Positions 6,252 to 6,746 of a stretch of 6,746 bases of DNA are shown piece by piece (position 1 is the stretch's first letter; the number at the start of each line of letters is the position of its first letter). Origin of the DNA: an uncultured Lachnospiraceae bacterium (GTDB lineage: Bacteria > Bacillota > Clostridia > Lachnospirales > Lachnospiraceae); the NCBI GenBank assembly GCA_910588755.1, contig CAJUQZ010000186.1:1-6746 (forward strand), read 5' to 3'. Under the pieces are notes generated by a model. The model was not told the DNA's origin. It ran no database searches and saw nothing but the letters and a program-made list of their open reading frames with translations. The translations under genes and the position numbers were made by a program.

Positions 6252-6746
6252 CTAATCGATAATAAGAGGTAGAAATTCACAAATATCATCTCTGATAATA
6301 AAATCAACTTTGCTGTTGTGTTCAAATTCATTTTTGGAAAAAAGCACCTTGAGCTGTTCATGTTCCGGCGATGTATTATACTCAAGCCTGTCATTGTACA
6401 TGTTCTTACCAAGGATCAGCATGACATCCGCTGTATCACAGGCCATCGCAGCCTGCGTCATAAGCTCCGAGTCCACACGCTCACCAATGAGCCGTATTCC
6501 TGGACGGATCGCCACCTTACAGTGATCACATTGTGGAATCCCTTTCGAGTTGATAATATACTGGATATCAAAATCCTTATTGCAGTGGGGACATTGGTTA
6601 ATATTAATATTTCCATTTAAGTCTATCACATTTTTCAGAAATACCTTTTCTGGAATCCCATGATAATTTTGGCAGATTACCGCCGAGAGCTTTCCCTGAT
6701 TCTGGAGCCTAATCAGCGCGTCATAGGCTGGTGTGATATGCTGCTC
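6252..6746 (-). CDS. Sir2-like protein, 5' end outside window, catalytic His replaced
   Basis: The reading frame runs off the right edge, so 164 C-terminal residues are visible; the GTG at 6629 is internal, not the start. The family is sirtuin (NAD-dependent deacylase). The order is PAYDALIRLQNQGKLSAVICQN, then a VIDLNGN segment, then zinc cysteines Cys52, Cys55, Cys73 and Cys76 (visible-part numbering), IRPGIRLIGE (80-89), and ADVMLILGKN, where GTS is usual. Aligned without gaps to the canonical QNIDxLH...ELHG segment, QNYHGIP has His29 for the NAD-contacting Asp, and DLNGN has Asn44 for the catalytic His. Ordinary deacetylation is therefore doubtful; NAD or ligand binding may survive. The Rossmann portion with the first NAD motif lies outside the window and cannot be judged. 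The gene ends 28 bases before the GH13 start with no terminator between them, so they are probably cotranscribed. Confidence 0.85.
   Translation of the reverse strand, partial: EQHITPAYDALIRLQNQGKLSAVICQNYHGIPEKVFLKNVIDLNGNININQCPHCNKDFDIQYIINSKGIPQCDHCKVAIRPGIRLIGERVDSELMTQAAMACDTADVMLILGKNMYNDRLEYNTSPEHEQLKVLFSKNEFEHNSKVDFIIRDDICEFLPLIID

Noticed and set aside
6252..6629. Reading the Sir2-like gene as a complete 125-residue protein starting at GTG 6629
   Set aside because: The same frame stays open to the window edge, and the 39 upstream residues match the sirtuin segment leading to the QN motif, so the GTG is an internal Val codon.

Overview
This window looks like a chromosomal piece of an anaerobic Firmicute, most likely Lachnospiraceae or a close Clostridia relative. 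The grounds are purine-rich Shine-Dalgarno sites at most starts, a B12-dependent methionine synthase whose reactivation domain is a separate gene, a DUF5662 protein, and a short Cys/Trp-rich protein of a style common in gut Clostridia. This placement is inference from family content, with no alignment run. No phage, IS, CRISPR, tRNA or rRNA was seen.

All six genes lie on the minus strand, so transcription runs from high to low coordinates. In that order they are: (1) the 3'-terminal two-thirds or so of a Sir2-like gene, cut by the window edge (6252-6746); (2) a glycogen-debranching/isoamylase-like GH13 protein (4247-6223); (3) a DUF5662 protein (3671-4240) whose ribosome site overlaps the GH13 stop codon; (4) an 85-residue protein with 14 cysteines (3343-3600); (5) a stand-alone methionine synthase reactivation domain (2594-3280); (6) metH (99-2522). 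A good rho-independent terminator (45-74) closes the run. Intergenic gaps are 6 to 71 bases, and no gene-free stretch exceeds 100 bases.

The right half is the unusual part. The GH13 protein keeps the isoamylase/GlgX scaffold and several long conserved blocks, but has lost the catalytic nucleophile Asp, the transition-state Asp and the usual active-site His and Arg residues. The neighbouring Sir2-like protein keeps its four zinc cysteines but has Asn in place of the catalytic His and His in place of the Asp of the QNxD motif. Both frames are intact. The simplest reading is two maintained pseudoenzymes in one operon, perhaps carbohydrate- and nucleotide-binding or regulatory proteins, with DUF5662 translated directly behind the first. 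I know of no described system of this kind, but I cannot search.

The left half is the methionine pair: MetH makes methionine from homocysteine and methyl-tetrahydrofolate, and the separate reactivation protein should re-methylate oxidised cobalamin using AdoMet and an electron donor. Between the halves sits the cysteine-rich gene. Its ribosome site can be sequestered by a 9-bp hairpin, and a second very stable hairpin follows its stop codon, so it may be controlled separately from its neighbours.
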